From NCBI RefSeq assembly GCF_900104945.1, contig NZ_LT629736.1, positions 744,001-808,000 of the forward strand: 64,000 nt of DNA, written 5' to 3'. Source of the DNA: Halopseudomonas xinjiangensis (GTDB lineage Bacteria; Pseudomonadota; Gammaproteobacteria; Pseudomonadales; Pseudomonadaceae). The notes below the pieces were generated by a model. That model ran no database searches. It was not told the origin of the DNA and saw only the letters and a list, made by a program, of their open reading frames with translations. Below are positions 15,688 through 24,331 of this stretch, in pieces. Made by a program: the position numbers and the translations under genes. Numbering within the stretch: position 1 is the stretch's first letter; every line of letters starts with the position of its first letter.

Positions 15688-17019
15688 TTGTTTACCGACC
15701 TTCAGTTGCACGAACGCCTGCTCAAAGCCCTGACCGAACTCTCGTTCGACACGCCCACCCCGGTGCAGGAGCAGACCATCCCGCCGGCAATCGAAGGAAA
15801 GGATCTCTACGTTATCGCCCAAACCGGCAGCGGAAAGACCGCAGCCTACGTGTTACCGATCCTGCATCGTCTGCTCGAGGACGAAACCAGGTCGACCGGG
15901 CCGCGTGCATTGATTCTTTCTCCGACGCGCGAGCTCGCTCGGCAGATACTGCAGGATGTCCAGAACCTGGCGCGATTCACCTTTCTGAAAGCCGAACTCA
16001 TCATCGGTGGGGAAGACTTCAAGGTTCAGGCGGCGAAGATGCGCAAGAACCCGGATGTGCTCATCGCCACGCCTGGACGCACGCTCGAGCATCTCGCAGC
16101 GGGCGTCAATATCGATCTCACCCAGATCCGTACGCTGGTCATTGACGAGGCCGACCGCATGCTGGACATGGGCTTCAGCGAAGACGTTCTGAAGATCGCC
16201 GAAGCCTGTCCCGGGGAGCGCCAGACCATGCTGTTCTCGGCCACCACCGGCAACGCCGGCCTGCGGCGTGTGATCGAGCAGGTGTTACGAGAGCCGCTGC
16301 GCCTGGAGCTCGACAGCGTACGAGACGATACCCCCGCGATCCGCCAGCAAGTCATTGCTTCGGATCACGATGCTCATAAGGAAGCGCAGCTGAAATGGCT
16401 GCTGGCCAATGAAAGCCCGGGCAAGGCGATCGTGTTTACCAACACGCGCGTTATGGCCGATCGACTGAACGGAGTGCTGCGGGCCGGTGACCAGTTTCGC
16501 GTGTACGTGTTGCACGGTGAGAAGGACCAGAAAGACCGCAAGGCAGCGATCGACCGGTTCAAGCAGGGGCAATCCGGGGTACTGGTCGCGACCGATGTCG
16601 CCGCGCGAGGGCTTGATATCAGCGAGCTGGATCTGGTCATCAACTTCGACATGCCACGCAGCGGCGATGATTACCTGCATCGCGTTGGTCGGACCGGGCG
16701 TGCGGGTGCGGAGGGCGTGGCGATATCGCTGGTAGCGCCGCACGAGTGGAACCTGATGTCCAGTATCGAGCGCTACCTGCGACGCAACTTCGAGCGCCGA
16801 ATCCTCAAGGAAGTGGCAGGCAGCTTCAAAGGACCGAAGAAGGTGAAAGCGTCTGGCAAGCCAGTCGGGGCGAAGAAGAAAAGCGACGACAAGAAGGGCA
16901 GCAAGCCGAAGAAGCCCAAGTCAGCGAAACCCGCCAACAAGCGCAAACCAGCCGTGCCGAAAGGCGAAGTGAGCACCAGCTCCGACGGCCTCGCGCCGCC
17001 GAAGCGTAAGCAGCGGTAA
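15688..17019 (+). CDS. DEAD-box ATP-dependent RNA helicase
   Basis: This 443-residue protein has the full DEAD-box motif set in order: a Q-motif region (DTPTPVQEQTI), Walker A (AQTGSGKT), PTRELA, TPGR, DEAD, SAT, and in the second RecA domain ARGLDI and HRVGRTGRAG. A Lys-rich, low-complexity tail over about residues 375-443 is typical of RNA-binding extensions in RhlE/SrmB-like helicases. The start is TTG; no in-frame ATG is available upstream. It is monocistronic. The expected role is RNA remodelling in ribosome assembly or mRNA turnover; which named helicase it corresponds to is not settled. Confidence 0.92.
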   Translation: MFTDLQLHERLLKALTELSFDTPTPVQEQTIPPAIEGKDLYVIAQTGSGKTAAYVLPILHRLLEDETRSTGPRALILSPTRELARQILQDVQNLARFTFLKAELIIGGEDFKVQAAKMRKNPDVLIATPGRTLEHLAAGVNIDLTQIRTLVIDEADRMLDMGFSEDVLKIAEACPGERQTMLFSATTGNAGLRRVIEQVLREPLRLELDSVRDDTPAIRQQVIASDHDAHKEAQLKWLLANESPGKAIVFTNTRVMADRLNGVLRAGDQFRVYVLHGEKDQKDRKAAIDRFKQGQSGVLVATDVAARGLDISELDLVINFDMPRSGDDYLHRVGRTGRAGAEGVAISLVAPHEWNLMSSIERYLRRNFERRILKEVAGSFKGPKKVKASGKPVGAKKKSDDKKGSKPKKPKSAKPANKRKPAVPKGEVSTSSDGLAPPKRKQR

Positions 17020-17022
17020 CCC

Positions 17023-17143
17023 CATCGCGGCGAGGACGCTGCTCCCAGCTGGGTTGATTTCGAATGTAGGAGCGCACCTGGGCGCGAAAGCGTGATGCGG
17101 GGGCGACACAACCAACCCCTTCGCGGTCATGCCCGCTCCTACA
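17023..17143. repeat. Cluster of three REP elements
   Basis: One type B element (ATCGCGGCGAGGACGCTGCTCCCAG region, 17023-17047), one variant type A (GTAGGAGCGCACCTGGGCGC plus GAA, 17066-17088) and one inverted type A (TTCGCGGTCATGCCCGCTCC plus TACA, 17120-17143) fill the gap between the convergent helicase and VanZ genes. Confidence 0.78.
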
Positions 17144-17160
17144 AGCAGCGCTCGCAGCGG

Positions 17161-17571
17161 CTAACCCCGCCGCGATGGCGCGCTCGCCGACCGGCGCGGC
17201 TGCCACTTTCCAAACCGTTCCCATAGCCATATCAACGCGAGACCGCAGGCGACGCCCATGGTATTGGCGTAAACGTCGTGAATGTCCGCGCTGCGTGTCG
17301 GATGGTAGGACTGCACCCATTCAACCGATATGCCTACAGCAAACATCAGCACAAACCTCGCCCACCAGCGCCACCTCGGATAGGCCAGATAGCTGAGCAC
17401 CGTACAGCCGAACAGGCCGACCAGGTGGTAGCCGGTCGCCATCCAACTGAACGCGGTGGGGGGCGGGGTAGGGCGCATGCCGAGGAACATGCCGAAGGCA
17501 ACGACCGAGATGAACAGAATCTGAAATGCGGGGCGGTAACGTACCCATTGCCGCATGATGGTAAACCACAT
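17161..17571 (-). CDS. VanZ-like family membrane protein (copy 1)
   Basis: Translation from the ATG preceded by GGAGC gives 136 residues with four predicted membrane segments. The VanZ signature spans the last two (SVEWVQSYHPTRSADIHDVYANTMG). VanZ-like proteins are small inner-membrane proteins without an established reaction; the founding member affects teicoplanin resistance. A longer open frame runs upstream through REP DNA and is not coding in character. A paralogue lies immediately upstream in the same orientation, separated by a REP pair. Confidence 0.82.
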   Translation of the reverse strand: MWFTIMRQWVRYRPAFQILFISVVAFGMFLGMRPTPPPTAFSWMATGYHLVGLFGCTVLSYLAYPRWRWWARFVLMFAVGISVEWVQSYHPTRSADIHDVYANTMGVACGLALIWLWERFGKWQPRRSASAPSRRG

Positions 17572-17637
17572 AGATGCTCCGCGGTGGTGTGTCGGGCGAA
17601 TGGTTGGTCTGGGACGTCTGGCCTGGCAACCAAACCC

Positions 17638-17714
17638 TTCGCGGTCATGCCCGCTCCTACAGGAAAACGGCCATCGCGTCGGACCTGCAATGTAGGAGCG
17701 GGCATGACCGCGAA
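17638..17714. repeat. Inverted REP pair (BIME-like)
   Basis: TTCGCGGTCATGCCCGCTCC plus TACA (17638-17661) and its inverted copy (17691-17714), separated by about 29 bases, between the two VanZ-like genes. Confidence 0.82.
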
Positions 17715-17753
17715 AGCGTACCATCAGGCGCCGCCAATCTCCCGTCCAAAACT

Positions 17754-18149
17754 CTAACTCGACTCCGCGCGTAACCCATTCCAGCCGTTGCGCCGTTGCC
17801 ACATGGCGATCGCGACCAACCCCATCACCACGCCAATCGTATTGGCGAAGAGATCATCAAGATCAGCCGAACGCGTCGGATGGAAATACTGCACGAACTC
17901 CACCGACAAACCAACGCCCGACATCATTCCGAACCGCAGCCACCAACGCCACCGCGGGAAGGCGAGGTAACTCAACAACGTGCAGACAAGCAGGCCAGCC
18001 ATATGGAAGCTGGTCATCAACCACTGTCCGCTACCAAACGGCGGAGTAGGGCGCATGCCGAAAAACATGCCTAGCGCCACGACCGCGACGAACATAATCT
18101 GAAACGTACTGCGATGTTGTGCCCAGCGTTGCGTGACGCTTCGCCACAT
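17754..18149 (-). CDS. VanZ-like family membrane protein (copy 2)
   Basis: The ATG after GGAGC gives 131 residues beginning MWRSVTQRW. The hydrophobic profile and VanZ motif (SVEFVQYFHPTRSADLDDLFANTIG) match the neighbouring copy, as does the MRPTPP segment after the first membrane span. The two genes are tandem paralogues sharing perhaps half their residues by eye. The proposed start excludes an upstream extension with no membrane or codon support. Function is unknown beyond the family name. Confidence 0.8.
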   Translation of the reverse strand: MWRSVTQRWAQHRSTFQIMFVAVVALGMFFGMRPTPPFGSGQWLMTSFHMAGLLVCTLLSYLAFPRWRWWLRFGMMSGVGLSVEFVQYFHPTRSADLDDLFANTIGVVMGLVAIAMWQRRNGWNGLRAESS

Positions 18150-18433
18150 AAAAGCTCCGGAAGCGCGGCGTGGACCGCGTAAGAATATTGACTGCGTACT
18201 TTGACTCTGCAAGGGCCATGCCGCACAGCGAGTTGCACTGGTCAGCGGCATCAGCGGCAAGCGCCGGCCTGGCGTTAACGTCGGTTGGCGCGAACCCGTT
18301 TGTCTGCGAAAGAAGTCAGAGGTTGCATGAGAGGTACAACAAAGGCGAGAGACGAGCCGTATTGGTGCGGTGAGTTGCGACTGAGAAAGCGTGCAACATC
18401 ATGCAGTACCAGCTCAGACCGCCAGGGACCCTC

Positions 18434-18769
18434 TCAAGCTACCAACCAGTACAAACAGCTCACCGCACCAAGCGGAAATGAGATCAGAACCAGCCCTGCA
18501 GCGAAGCTCTCCATGAACCGACCGAATATCAGTGCGATCGCCGCCGAACAGCCGATCAGCGCCACGATCGGAAACCACCAGTCAAAGATGAAGAATCCCC
18601 AGACGAGCAGGCCCAACGCGCATACCGGGGCCGCATAGCCGCCGAGAAAGGTGTACGCCGTGCTCAGGCGCGTATCCGGACGAGGCCTCGCATCCAGCAC
18701 GCGGCGGGTCTTGGCGTAGGATTCAGCGCAGAGAATCAGAAATGATAACGCGATGAGATAGGCGATCAT
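18434..18769 (-). CDS. Small hydrophobic membrane protein of unknown function
   Basis: From the ATG at 18769 the product is 111 residues with an N-terminal hydrophobic segment (MIAYLIALSFLILCAESYA) and two or three further membrane spans (LGGYAAPVCALGLLVWGFFI and GCSAAIALIFG...SFPLGAVSCLYWL). I do not recognise a family. It may be the last gene before the yjb-like cluster but has its own AT-rich upstream region (18770-18881). The 284 bases between it and the VanZ genes hold no gene that I can support. Confidence 0.55.
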   Translation of the reverse strand: MIAYLIALSFLILCAESYAKTRRVLDARPRPDTRLSTAYTFLGGYAAPVCALGLLVWGFFIFDWWFPIVALIGCSAAIALIFGRFMESFAAGLVLISFPLGAVSCLYWLVA

Positions 18770-18881
18770 GGTGTGTTTACATTCCCTGTAGACGCTTTCA
18801 CAAAGGCACGACGGCCCACACACTATATATTCGATTTTCGAATCAATTTGATATCAATTTGCCTTTCGAGACGAGGCGAGG

Positions 18882-21002
18882 CTATTTGACCAGCTGGTCA
18901 AATCCGGACTCGAAAATTTCGATATCGCGATCGCTCGTCACCTCGTACAGGCCATAGTAGCGAGCCAGTCGAGCACCGCCGTCGCGTGTCAGCGGATTCC
19001 AGACGATGGTCCCCCGGCTACGGGTCGAGCGGGCGAAGAAGGCATCAAACGGGAAGGTGAAGTACACGCCCTTGTCGAAGCTGCCTTCGCCGAACTGTTC
19101 AGCCGGCACGTCGGTCCGTGTCACCCAGGCGCCCACGGTCACACCATTGTCGAAGCGGCGTGACAGATCCAGGGTCGCGCCCAGATCCCCGGCGAGATAA
19201 CGGCCGACGCTGCCCTTGGCCAGTACGTTGTGATAGCCGGTCTGCAGGTAACCGGTCACATGTCCGGTTACCACGGAATAGTCGCGGAAGCTGAAGTCCT
19301 GGGCAAAGCCGCGCTGGCGTACCCAGTTAACGTCCACGCCCACCGCCCACTTCTCGCCATGCGGGCGCAGCAACATTTCGCCGCCGACGCCGCCGAACAT
19401 ACTCTCGAGCAGCCCGCCATAGACCATGCCGTACCAGTCCCGGCGAACCTCTTCGGCATGGGTGAATTGCAGGTTCTCGATGACCACATCCGAGGTGGTC
19501 AGGTACTGGCGCAGGTTGGTGCGTACACGGGGCAGGTTGCTGGGTGCGTCATAGCGAAACTTGTCGAAGTTGTTGATCAGGTTCGCCGCTACGCTGCCAT
19601 GCATCCAACTGTTGCGGGCGAAGCGGTACTCCGCGTCGGCGCGTGCCAGAAACTGGTACAGGATGAAGCCGTCCGGGCCGCCGATATTCTGGTTGTAGCC
19701 GAGCGACAAACCGGCATCGAAGCGATCCAGCGGTTGCTGATATAGCACGTCGGTGTCGACAATGCTTGGCTCTGCGGACACCACCGCGCGGCGCATGATC
19801 TGCGGATCGATGCGGTTGGCATCGAGATCACGCAAGCGCTCGGCGCGCAGGCTGGTCTCGCTTATGGTCACGCCGCGCGCGGTGTGCCGCAGCGTGTACC
19901 AGTCGTAAGTGCCGGCACCGGCTGCGTTGTCCAACACGCGGCTGGCGCGGCCAAGGCCCTTGGCAGTGCTGCGAAATCGGGTTTGCTCGGCGGTGATGAT
20001 CAGCTCGCGATCACGCCTGGCAATCTGCTGCACATCCAGACCCGCGTTCTCCTCCAGGCGCTGGCTTACTGCATCCCAATCGACCGCCTGGCCGGACACG
20101 CCAGTCGGTGGCAAGCGCGCTTCGGGAGCCGGATCGAGCACCTTGGGTGTGCTTGCGTTGGACTTCAGGTTGGTACGAAAGGTAATCCCGAGCATGGCGG
20201 TATTGCCGCGCTCCCAGGCCGCATGCAGATCGATACCGCGGGTGACGGCGAACACCGCGCCGAGGTTGAGCGGCGAGTCCTGTTGCTGATCGTTATCCTG
20301 CGGCTCGCTCTGGTAGTCATTACCGTCCACCTCGAGCTTCAGGCGCAGGCGATTCCAGGGCGTTTGGTACTCGATACCGCCGAACACGCCCGGACGACCG
20401 CGAAAATAGTTGTCCTGGTTGAAGTCCCCGACCTGGTCTGCCGTGCGGCCGGGCCGGTCATCGAAGCTCTCGCCGAGTAACGAGAACGGGTTGCGAAAGT
20501 CCCCGCGATTGCCGATGTAACCCCAGGCCAGGCCCAGGCTGATATCCAGATCCAGAAAGCGCTTGTTCGCGACCACGTATTCGCTGGAAAACAGGCCGGT
20601 GCCGCCAATGTCGCGCATGCCGATGGCCACGTCCGGCGTCCAGTAGCTTTCTTCCCAGACGCGGGCCTTCACGTCGACGGCCTTGTCCTTGTAGCTCTGG
20701 TCACCGGCAATTTGCGGGCCGTACAGCCGGTTGGTGATCGCCATGTAGCGGATCGTGCCTTCCAGCCAGGGCAGCGGCTGCACCGAGACGCTATAGCGGC
20801 TGTACGGTGAGGTACGGTTGGCGTTGAAGCTGAACTCGCCCTCCGGTGCCATGCGCGCAGTAGGCGTCTGCAGCAGGCCGACGCCGCCGAAGTCGTGCTG
20901 CGTAGTGCGATAACGGTCCGCGACGCTAGCAGACGAGTAACCCAGGCCCGCGAGTAACGCCGGGACGAGCAGCGCAAGGCGGTACGGCACAGGCTTATTC
21001 AA
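18882..21002 (-). CDS. yjbH: YjbH-family outer-membrane protein of exopolysaccharide cluster
   Basis: A protein of about 706 residues with a hydrophobic signal segment (PYRLALLVPALLAGLGYSSASVA) followed by the YjbH start DFGGVGLLQTPTARMAPEGE. That opening and the many beta-strand-like repeats throughout place it in the YjbH / GfcD (YmcA) family, outer-membrane proteins linked to colanic-acid-like or group 4 capsule polysaccharide. The likely start is TTG at 21002, overlapping the end of the upstream gene, with GGGGG just before it; a GTG a few codons later is an alternative. It is the last gene of a yjbE-wza-yjbF-yjbG-yjbH order. The precise biochemical role is unknown even in E. coli. Confidence 0.85.
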   Translation of the reverse strand: MNKPVPYRLALLVPALLAGLGYSSASVADRYRTTQHDFGGVGLLQTPTARMAPEGEFSFNANRTSPYSRYSVSVQPLPWLEGTIRYMAITNRLYGPQIAGDQSYKDKAVDVKARVWEESYWTPDVAIGMRDIGGTGLFSSEYVVANKRFLDLDISLGLAWGYIGNRGDFRNPFSLLGESFDDRPGRTADQVGDFNQDNYFRGRPGVFGGIEYQTPWNRLRLKLEVDGNDYQSEPQDNDQQQDSPLNLGAVFAVTRGIDLHAAWERGNTAMLGITFRTNLKSNASTPKVLDPAPEARLPPTGVSGQAVDWDAVSQRLEENAGLDVQQIARRDRELIITAEQTRFRSTAKGLGRASRVLDNAAGAGTYDWYTLRHTARGVTISETSLRAERLRDLDANRIDPQIMRRAVVSAEPSIVDTDVLYQQPLDRFDAGLSLGYNQNIGGPDGFILYQFLARADAEYRFARNSWMHGSVAANLINNFDKFRYDAPSNLPRVRTNLRQYLTTSDVVIENLQFTHAEEVRRDWYGMVYGGLLESMFGGVGGEMLLRPHGEKWAVGVDVNWVRQRGFAQDFSFRDYSVVTGHVTGYLQTGYHNVLAKGSVGRYLAGDLGATLDLSRRFDNGVTVGAWVTRTDVPAEQFGEGSFDKGVYFTFPFDAFFARSTRSRGTIVWNPLTRDGGARLARYYGLYEVTSDRDIEIFESGFDQLVK

Positions 21003-21792
21003 AGCGACCCCCGAGCGAATACTGGGTAGCCAGCAGCGAGACGAAGTCCTCATTGAAGCTTGGCGACTCGCCAGCAAGGTGGCGCTCGCTCACCGGTACA
21101 TACAGCACCGCGCCCACCGCCACCGCGGCAGGTTCGCGGTTCCACAGCGCTACGCCGCGACGCTGGGTCACGCCGTCCGGCTGAATCACATCCACGAAGC
21201 TCGGGTCGGCCAGCTCATGGGCCGGACACTGCTTCAGGTAATCGACCGGCTGCCAGACCGGGTCAAATGGCAGCACACAGTCTGCCTGCACCGCGCCGGT
21301 CACTCGTACCTGATTCGCCCTCTGCGGATACAGAATCCGATCGCCAGTCTCGAGCAACGCGTTGCGGTTCAATGCCAACTGCTGCAGCGGATCGAGCTGG
21401 GCGAGTACGCGTCCGGTAACCGGCATCCGCTGGACTGCAACCAGCAAGCGGTTAGCCAGCTCGACACCGGCCGGCTTGTTGTCGGCCAGCCAGTGCACCC
21501 GATTGCTATGCAAGTCGAAGAGCACTCCAGCCTTCAGCTTTTGCTGCGGCTCGATGGCTGAGCGGCGCAACAGGGCAGCGCCGAGGAACCAGGCATCGGC
21601 GCGTACCTGCCCGGCCACCGCAGCATCGTGCAGGCGGGCACCGTCGGGCAGGGCGTAGGAGCCCGGGCGCAATACCGCACCGTCAACGGCGATGCTCACT
21701 AGCGCGGCGTGGCTGGGTGTGGTGACTATCAGGGCGCAGGCGGTCGATATGGCTAGTGCGAGACGGCGCGGGGAGGTGGCGCCCATGCACAT
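20995..21792 (-). CDS. yjbG: YjbG/GfcC-family periplasmic protein
   Basis: About 265 residues with a signal peptide (RRLALAISTACALIVTTPSHA) and a mature chain beginning ALVSIAVDGAVLRPGSYALPDGARL. This beta-grasp/SLBB-like opening, the later 'LDPLQQLALNRNALLETGDRILYP' and the 'RPGSYALP' motif are typical of the GfcC (capsule biosynthesis) family. The start after GAGGG was chosen; an ATG at 21885 overlaps the previous stop as ATGA but would read through a REP element and give an unlikely N-terminus. It sits between YjbF and YjbH, as in yjbEFGH operons. Confidence 0.82.
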   Translation of the reverse strand: MCMGATSPRRLALAISTACALIVTTPSHAALVSIAVDGAVLRPGSYALPDGARLHDAAVAGQVRADAWFLGAALLRRSAIEPQQKLKAGVLFDLHSNRVHWLADNKPAGVELANRLLVAVQRMPVTGRVLAQLDPLQQLALNRNALLETGDRILYPQRANQVRVTGAVQADCVLPFDPVWQPVDYLKQCPAHELADPSFVDVIQPDGVTQRRGVALWNREPAAVAVGAVLYVPVSERHLAGESPSFNEDFVSLLATQYSLGGRFE

Positions 21793-21803
21793 CGAGCCGC
21801 CCT

Positions 21804-21830
21804 CATCGCGGCAAGAACGCCGCTCCCACA
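21804..21830. repeat. REP element (type B) inside the yjb operon
   Basis: ATCGCGGCAAGAACGCCGCT plus CCCACA lies between the yjbF stop and the chosen yjbG start, so it probably forms a hairpin within the operon message. Confidence 0.7.
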
Positions 21831-21881
21831 GAAGCTGTCCCGGGAACAGCCGCTTCCACTGGATCATGCCTGGCAGCCGAG

Positions 21882-22541
21882 TCATGGCTGTGCCCCAGCG
21901 GGTATGGCTTCAGTCAGAAACAGTTCCGGCAGGCCCGGTGCGACATGCTGAGCGCTGGCTATGACCCGCCCATCGGCCGGGTCATACCAGTAGCGATTGT
22001 CGGCCTTGAAGCCGAGCGCTGGCATGCTCACGGCTTCGTCTACCCGTTGCAGTTCGACCTGCTGGCCCATGATTTCCAGCGTTTCGCTCGGGCCCAGGGA
22101 ATAGGTAGCGTGCTGTGGAACGCCGGTCAGATAGCGTGCCGGGTAATCGACCAGCCGTGTGACGATGAGGCCATCAACTAGATTACGCAGGTCGCCGAGA
22201 AACGGATCATTCTCAGCCAGCGCAACGAGCACATCCGCTTCGGCGGGCAGCCCGGCGCTGTGCATCAACTTGCCGTTGCACGTGACCAAATGCTGATCGA
22301 CGCCATGCCATTCGGCCACGGCCTGCTGGCGCGAGGCGAGCAGAAGCAACGCCTCGCTCTGGCCCAGGCGAGCCACCAGAGCAGGAACGGTGAGCTGATT
22401 GACGTGTTCAGTGGTGATCTGCGCTTGCGGACCGAGCACGGCGATGCGAATCGTCTCGTAGGACGTCGTGCCAAGCGAACTGCAGCCAGCCAGCCAGAGG
22501 GAAGCGGCGCAGCATGCAGCTGCGCGCGACAGGGTGTTCAC
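21882..22541 (-). CDS. yjbF: YjbF/GfcB-family lipoprotein
   Basis: 219 residues with an N-terminal lipoprotein signal and lipobox LAGC (MNTLSRAAACCAASLWLAGC). The mature part carries the family pattern GTTSYETIRIAVLGP and the closing YDPADGRVIASAQ. The YjbF/GfcB family consists of outer-membrane lipoproteins of exopolysaccharide or group 4 capsule operons. It lies 11 bases after the Wza-like gene and upstream of yjbG and yjbH, which supports joint function in polysaccharide secretion. Confidence 0.85.
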   Translation of the reverse strand: MNTLSRAAACCAASLWLAGCSSLGTTSYETIRIAVLGPQAQITTEHVNQLTVPALVARLGQSEALLLLASRQQAVAEWHGVDQHLVTCNGKLMHSAGLPAEADVLVALAENDPFLGDLRNLVDGLIVTRLVDYPARYLTGVPQHATYSLGPSETLEIMGQQVELQRVDEAVSMPALGFKADNRYWYDPADGRVIASAQHVAPGLPELFLTEAIPAGAQP

Positions 22542-22552
22542 CTACGCCTTCC

Positions 22553-23668
22553 TCAGTTAGCGCTGCGATCGCGCAGGTCTTCGTCGATGGTCAAGGTGGT
22601 ACGGAAAATGTTGGCCGAGGGGAACAGCTGACTGATGAAGCGGTTCCAGCGGGTGATCTCCGCCGGGCCAACGAACACCACATCCTGCGGTTGCATCTCG
22701 AACTGATCGGCGAGGATGAAAGCGGTCGGCGAGCTGGCATTGAGCTGGAATACGGTGGCCTTCTGCGTTTCGAGGTCTTCTACGCCACGGATCACATACA
22801 CTTCGCGGCCGCTGGCAGTCTCCTGCAGCGGCCCGCCGACCGTGGCAAGCACTTCGCTCAGTGTCATGCGGCTGGTGCTGTAAGGCAGAGGGCGCGGCGT
22901 ACGCACCTCACCCATCACGAAAATCTTGCGCGAATCGTTCAGCGCCAGGTGCAGCTTGTCACCGGAGCGCAGGTAAATCTCGCCGATATTACTCGGGCGG
23001 TCGGTCAGGCGATCGTAATCGAGCGTGTAGGTCACGCCGTCGCGCACCAGGGTCAGGTTGGACAGGTCCGCACGGGCCTTATCGATGCCGGCCATACCCA
23101 CCGCCTGCACCAGTGTCAGCGGTTCGGCAGTGATCGGCAGATAGCCACGGGTGTTGAACGCACCGCTGACGACGATCTTCTGGCTGTTGAAGCCGATCAC
23201 GTTCACATCGACCTGCGGCTGCTCGATCACCCGCGCCAGGCGGTCGGCGACCAATTGACGGAGCTGCTCCAGCTCCAGGCCTTCAACCTGTACGTTGCCA
23301 AGAAACGGGTAATACAGCGTGCCGTCGCTGCGCACGACGCGGGAGTTGGCTTCCGCAGGCTGCTGCGGGCCGCCTGGCACAGTCAGCTCGGGGTGATCCC
23401 ACACGGTGATGAACAGAGCATCGTTGGCGCCGATGCGGTAGTTCTCCGGCTGGTAGTCCAGCAGCACCTGGGGAATGTGCATGCGGGTATTTACCGCCTG
23501 CTCCTGGGCGATCACCTTGGGGGTGATCTGCACGATTTCCACCATGCTGTTATCCGCTGCATCGCGATCGATCAGGCTTTTCTTTTGCATATGCATGCCA
23601 GGAGCAAAGGCACACGCCTGTAACAACAACAGGGACGCGCCCAGCGCGGCGAACGGGAAACGAATCAT
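22553..23668 (-). CDS. wza: Wza-type polysaccharide export lipoprotein
   Basis: 371 residues with lipobox LLQAC near residue 19, followed by the poly-export domain (ENYRIGANDALFITVWDHPELT ... VRSDGTLYYPFLGNVQVEGL) and two SLBB domains (VVSGAFNTRGYLPIT and IFVMGEVRTPRPLPYS). Wza proteins form the octameric outer-membrane pore for capsular or exopolysaccharide in Wzx/Wzy systems, working with the Wzc kinase, encoded here at 33763. No other Wza is seen in the window, so this one likely serves the neighbouring Wzx/Wzy cluster. It lies downstream of yjbE behind a hairpin terminator. Confidence 0.9.
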   Translation of the reverse strand: MIRFPFAALGASLLLLQACAFAPGMHMQKKSLIDRDAADNSMVEIVQITPKVIAQEQAVNTRMHIPQVLLDYQPENYRIGANDALFITVWDHPELTVPGGPQQPAEANSRVVRSDGTLYYPFLGNVQVEGLELEQLRQLVADRLARVIEQPQVDVNVIGFNSQKIVVSGAFNTRGYLPITAEPLTLVQAVGMAGIDKARADLSNLTLVRDGVTYTLDYDRLTDRPSNIGEIYLRSGDKLHLALNDSRKIFVMGEVRTPRPLPYSTSRMTLSEVLATVGGPLQETASGREVYVIRGVEDLETQKATVFQLNASSPTAFILADQFEMQPQDVVFVGPAEITRWNRFISQLFPSANIFRTTLTIDEDLRDRSAN

Positions 23669-23725
23669 GGCAGGAATCTTTTAATCGTGAGGCAAACGTG
23701 GGGGTATAGAGAAAGGCTACTGCAG

Positions 23726-23758
23726 CAAAAAGCCACTCGACACGACGTGCGAGTGGCT
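23726..23758 (-). terminator. Intrinsic terminator or attenuator between yjbE and wza
   Basis: On the minus strand AGCCACTCG and its complement CGAGTGGCT form a 9-base stem around a 10-base loop, followed directly by five T residues. It lies just after the yjbE stop, so some transcripts should end there and the rest read into wza. Confidence 0.82.
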
Positions 23759-23770
23759 CGGTTCAGCTGA

Positions 23771-24103
23771 TCAGTTGGTAGTGCCGGTCGTGCCAGTGGT
23801 ACCAGTCGTGCCGGTGCCGCCCGAACCGCCGCCGCCAGCGGAAGCCGCAGCGGCCGCTGCGCCAGCTACTGCTGCGCCAACGGCAATGGCGCCTACGCTA
23901 AGCCCACCGACTGCGCCAGCTGTTGCACCAGCAGCAACGCCAGTGCCGGTACCTGCTGCTGCACCAGTGCCTGCCGAAGCGCCTGCAGTGGAACCGCTTG
24001 CACCAGCCGAACCTTCGGCGGCGACAGCCTGTTCAGCGGCATGAGCAAAACTGGAGGAAAGGATCAAGCCACTGGCGATCAAAGCGAGGAATTGCTGTTT
24101 CAT
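23771..24103 (-). CDS. yjbE: YjbE-like small exported Gly/Ala/Thr-rich protein
   Basis: 110 residues: a clear signal peptide (MKQQFLALIASGLILSSSFAHA), then a low-complexity chain of Ala, Gly, Ser and Thr with a hydrophobic middle (GGLSVGAIAVGAAVAGAAAA) and a C-terminal tail of GTTGTTGTTGTTN repeats. Small exported proteins of this type precede wza/yjbFGH genes in exopolysaccharide operons; yjbE of E. coli is the counterpart. It is the first gene of the group and ends at an attenuator-like hairpin, so it may be made in excess of the downstream proteins. Confidence 0.72.
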   Translation of the reverse strand: MKQQFLALIASGLILSSSFAHAAEQAVAAEGSAGASGSTAGASAGTGAAAGTGTGVAAGATAGAVGGLSVGAIAVGAAVAGAAAAAASAGGGGSGGTGTTGTTGTTGTTN

Positions 24104-24225
24104 TTACTCGGTTCCTTGTGAGCAGATATTGATGGAGCGATTATACGCAGTTACCAAAAACTGGGAACTATTTCAAAAAAAGATTGTCAGGCCGCGCTGT
24201 TTTTCGGGACACCATGAGTTGTATT

Positions 24226-24329
24226 TGTAGGAGCGCACCTGGGCGCGAAGAAGAATGCACGGACTCGTTCGCGCCCGGGTGCGCTCCTACATCAACCAAC
24301 CCTGTGGGAGCAGCGTCCCCGCCGCGATA
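24226..24329. repeat. Group of three REP elements (BIME-like)
   Basis: GTAGGAGCGCACCTGGGCGC plus GAAG (24227-24250), an inverted partner TTCGCGCCCGGGTGCGCTCC plus TACA (24268-24291), and a type B element TGTGGGAGCAGCGTCCCCGC plus CGCGATA (24303-24329). They separate galE from yjbE and may insulate the two transcription units. Confidence 0.8.
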
Positions 24330-24331
24330 GG

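Noticed and set aside
21793-21885. Upstream ATGA-coupled start for the YjbG-like protein
   Set aside because: It would translate a REP palindrome and put about 31 polar residues before the signal peptide; the later ATG after GAGGG fits better.
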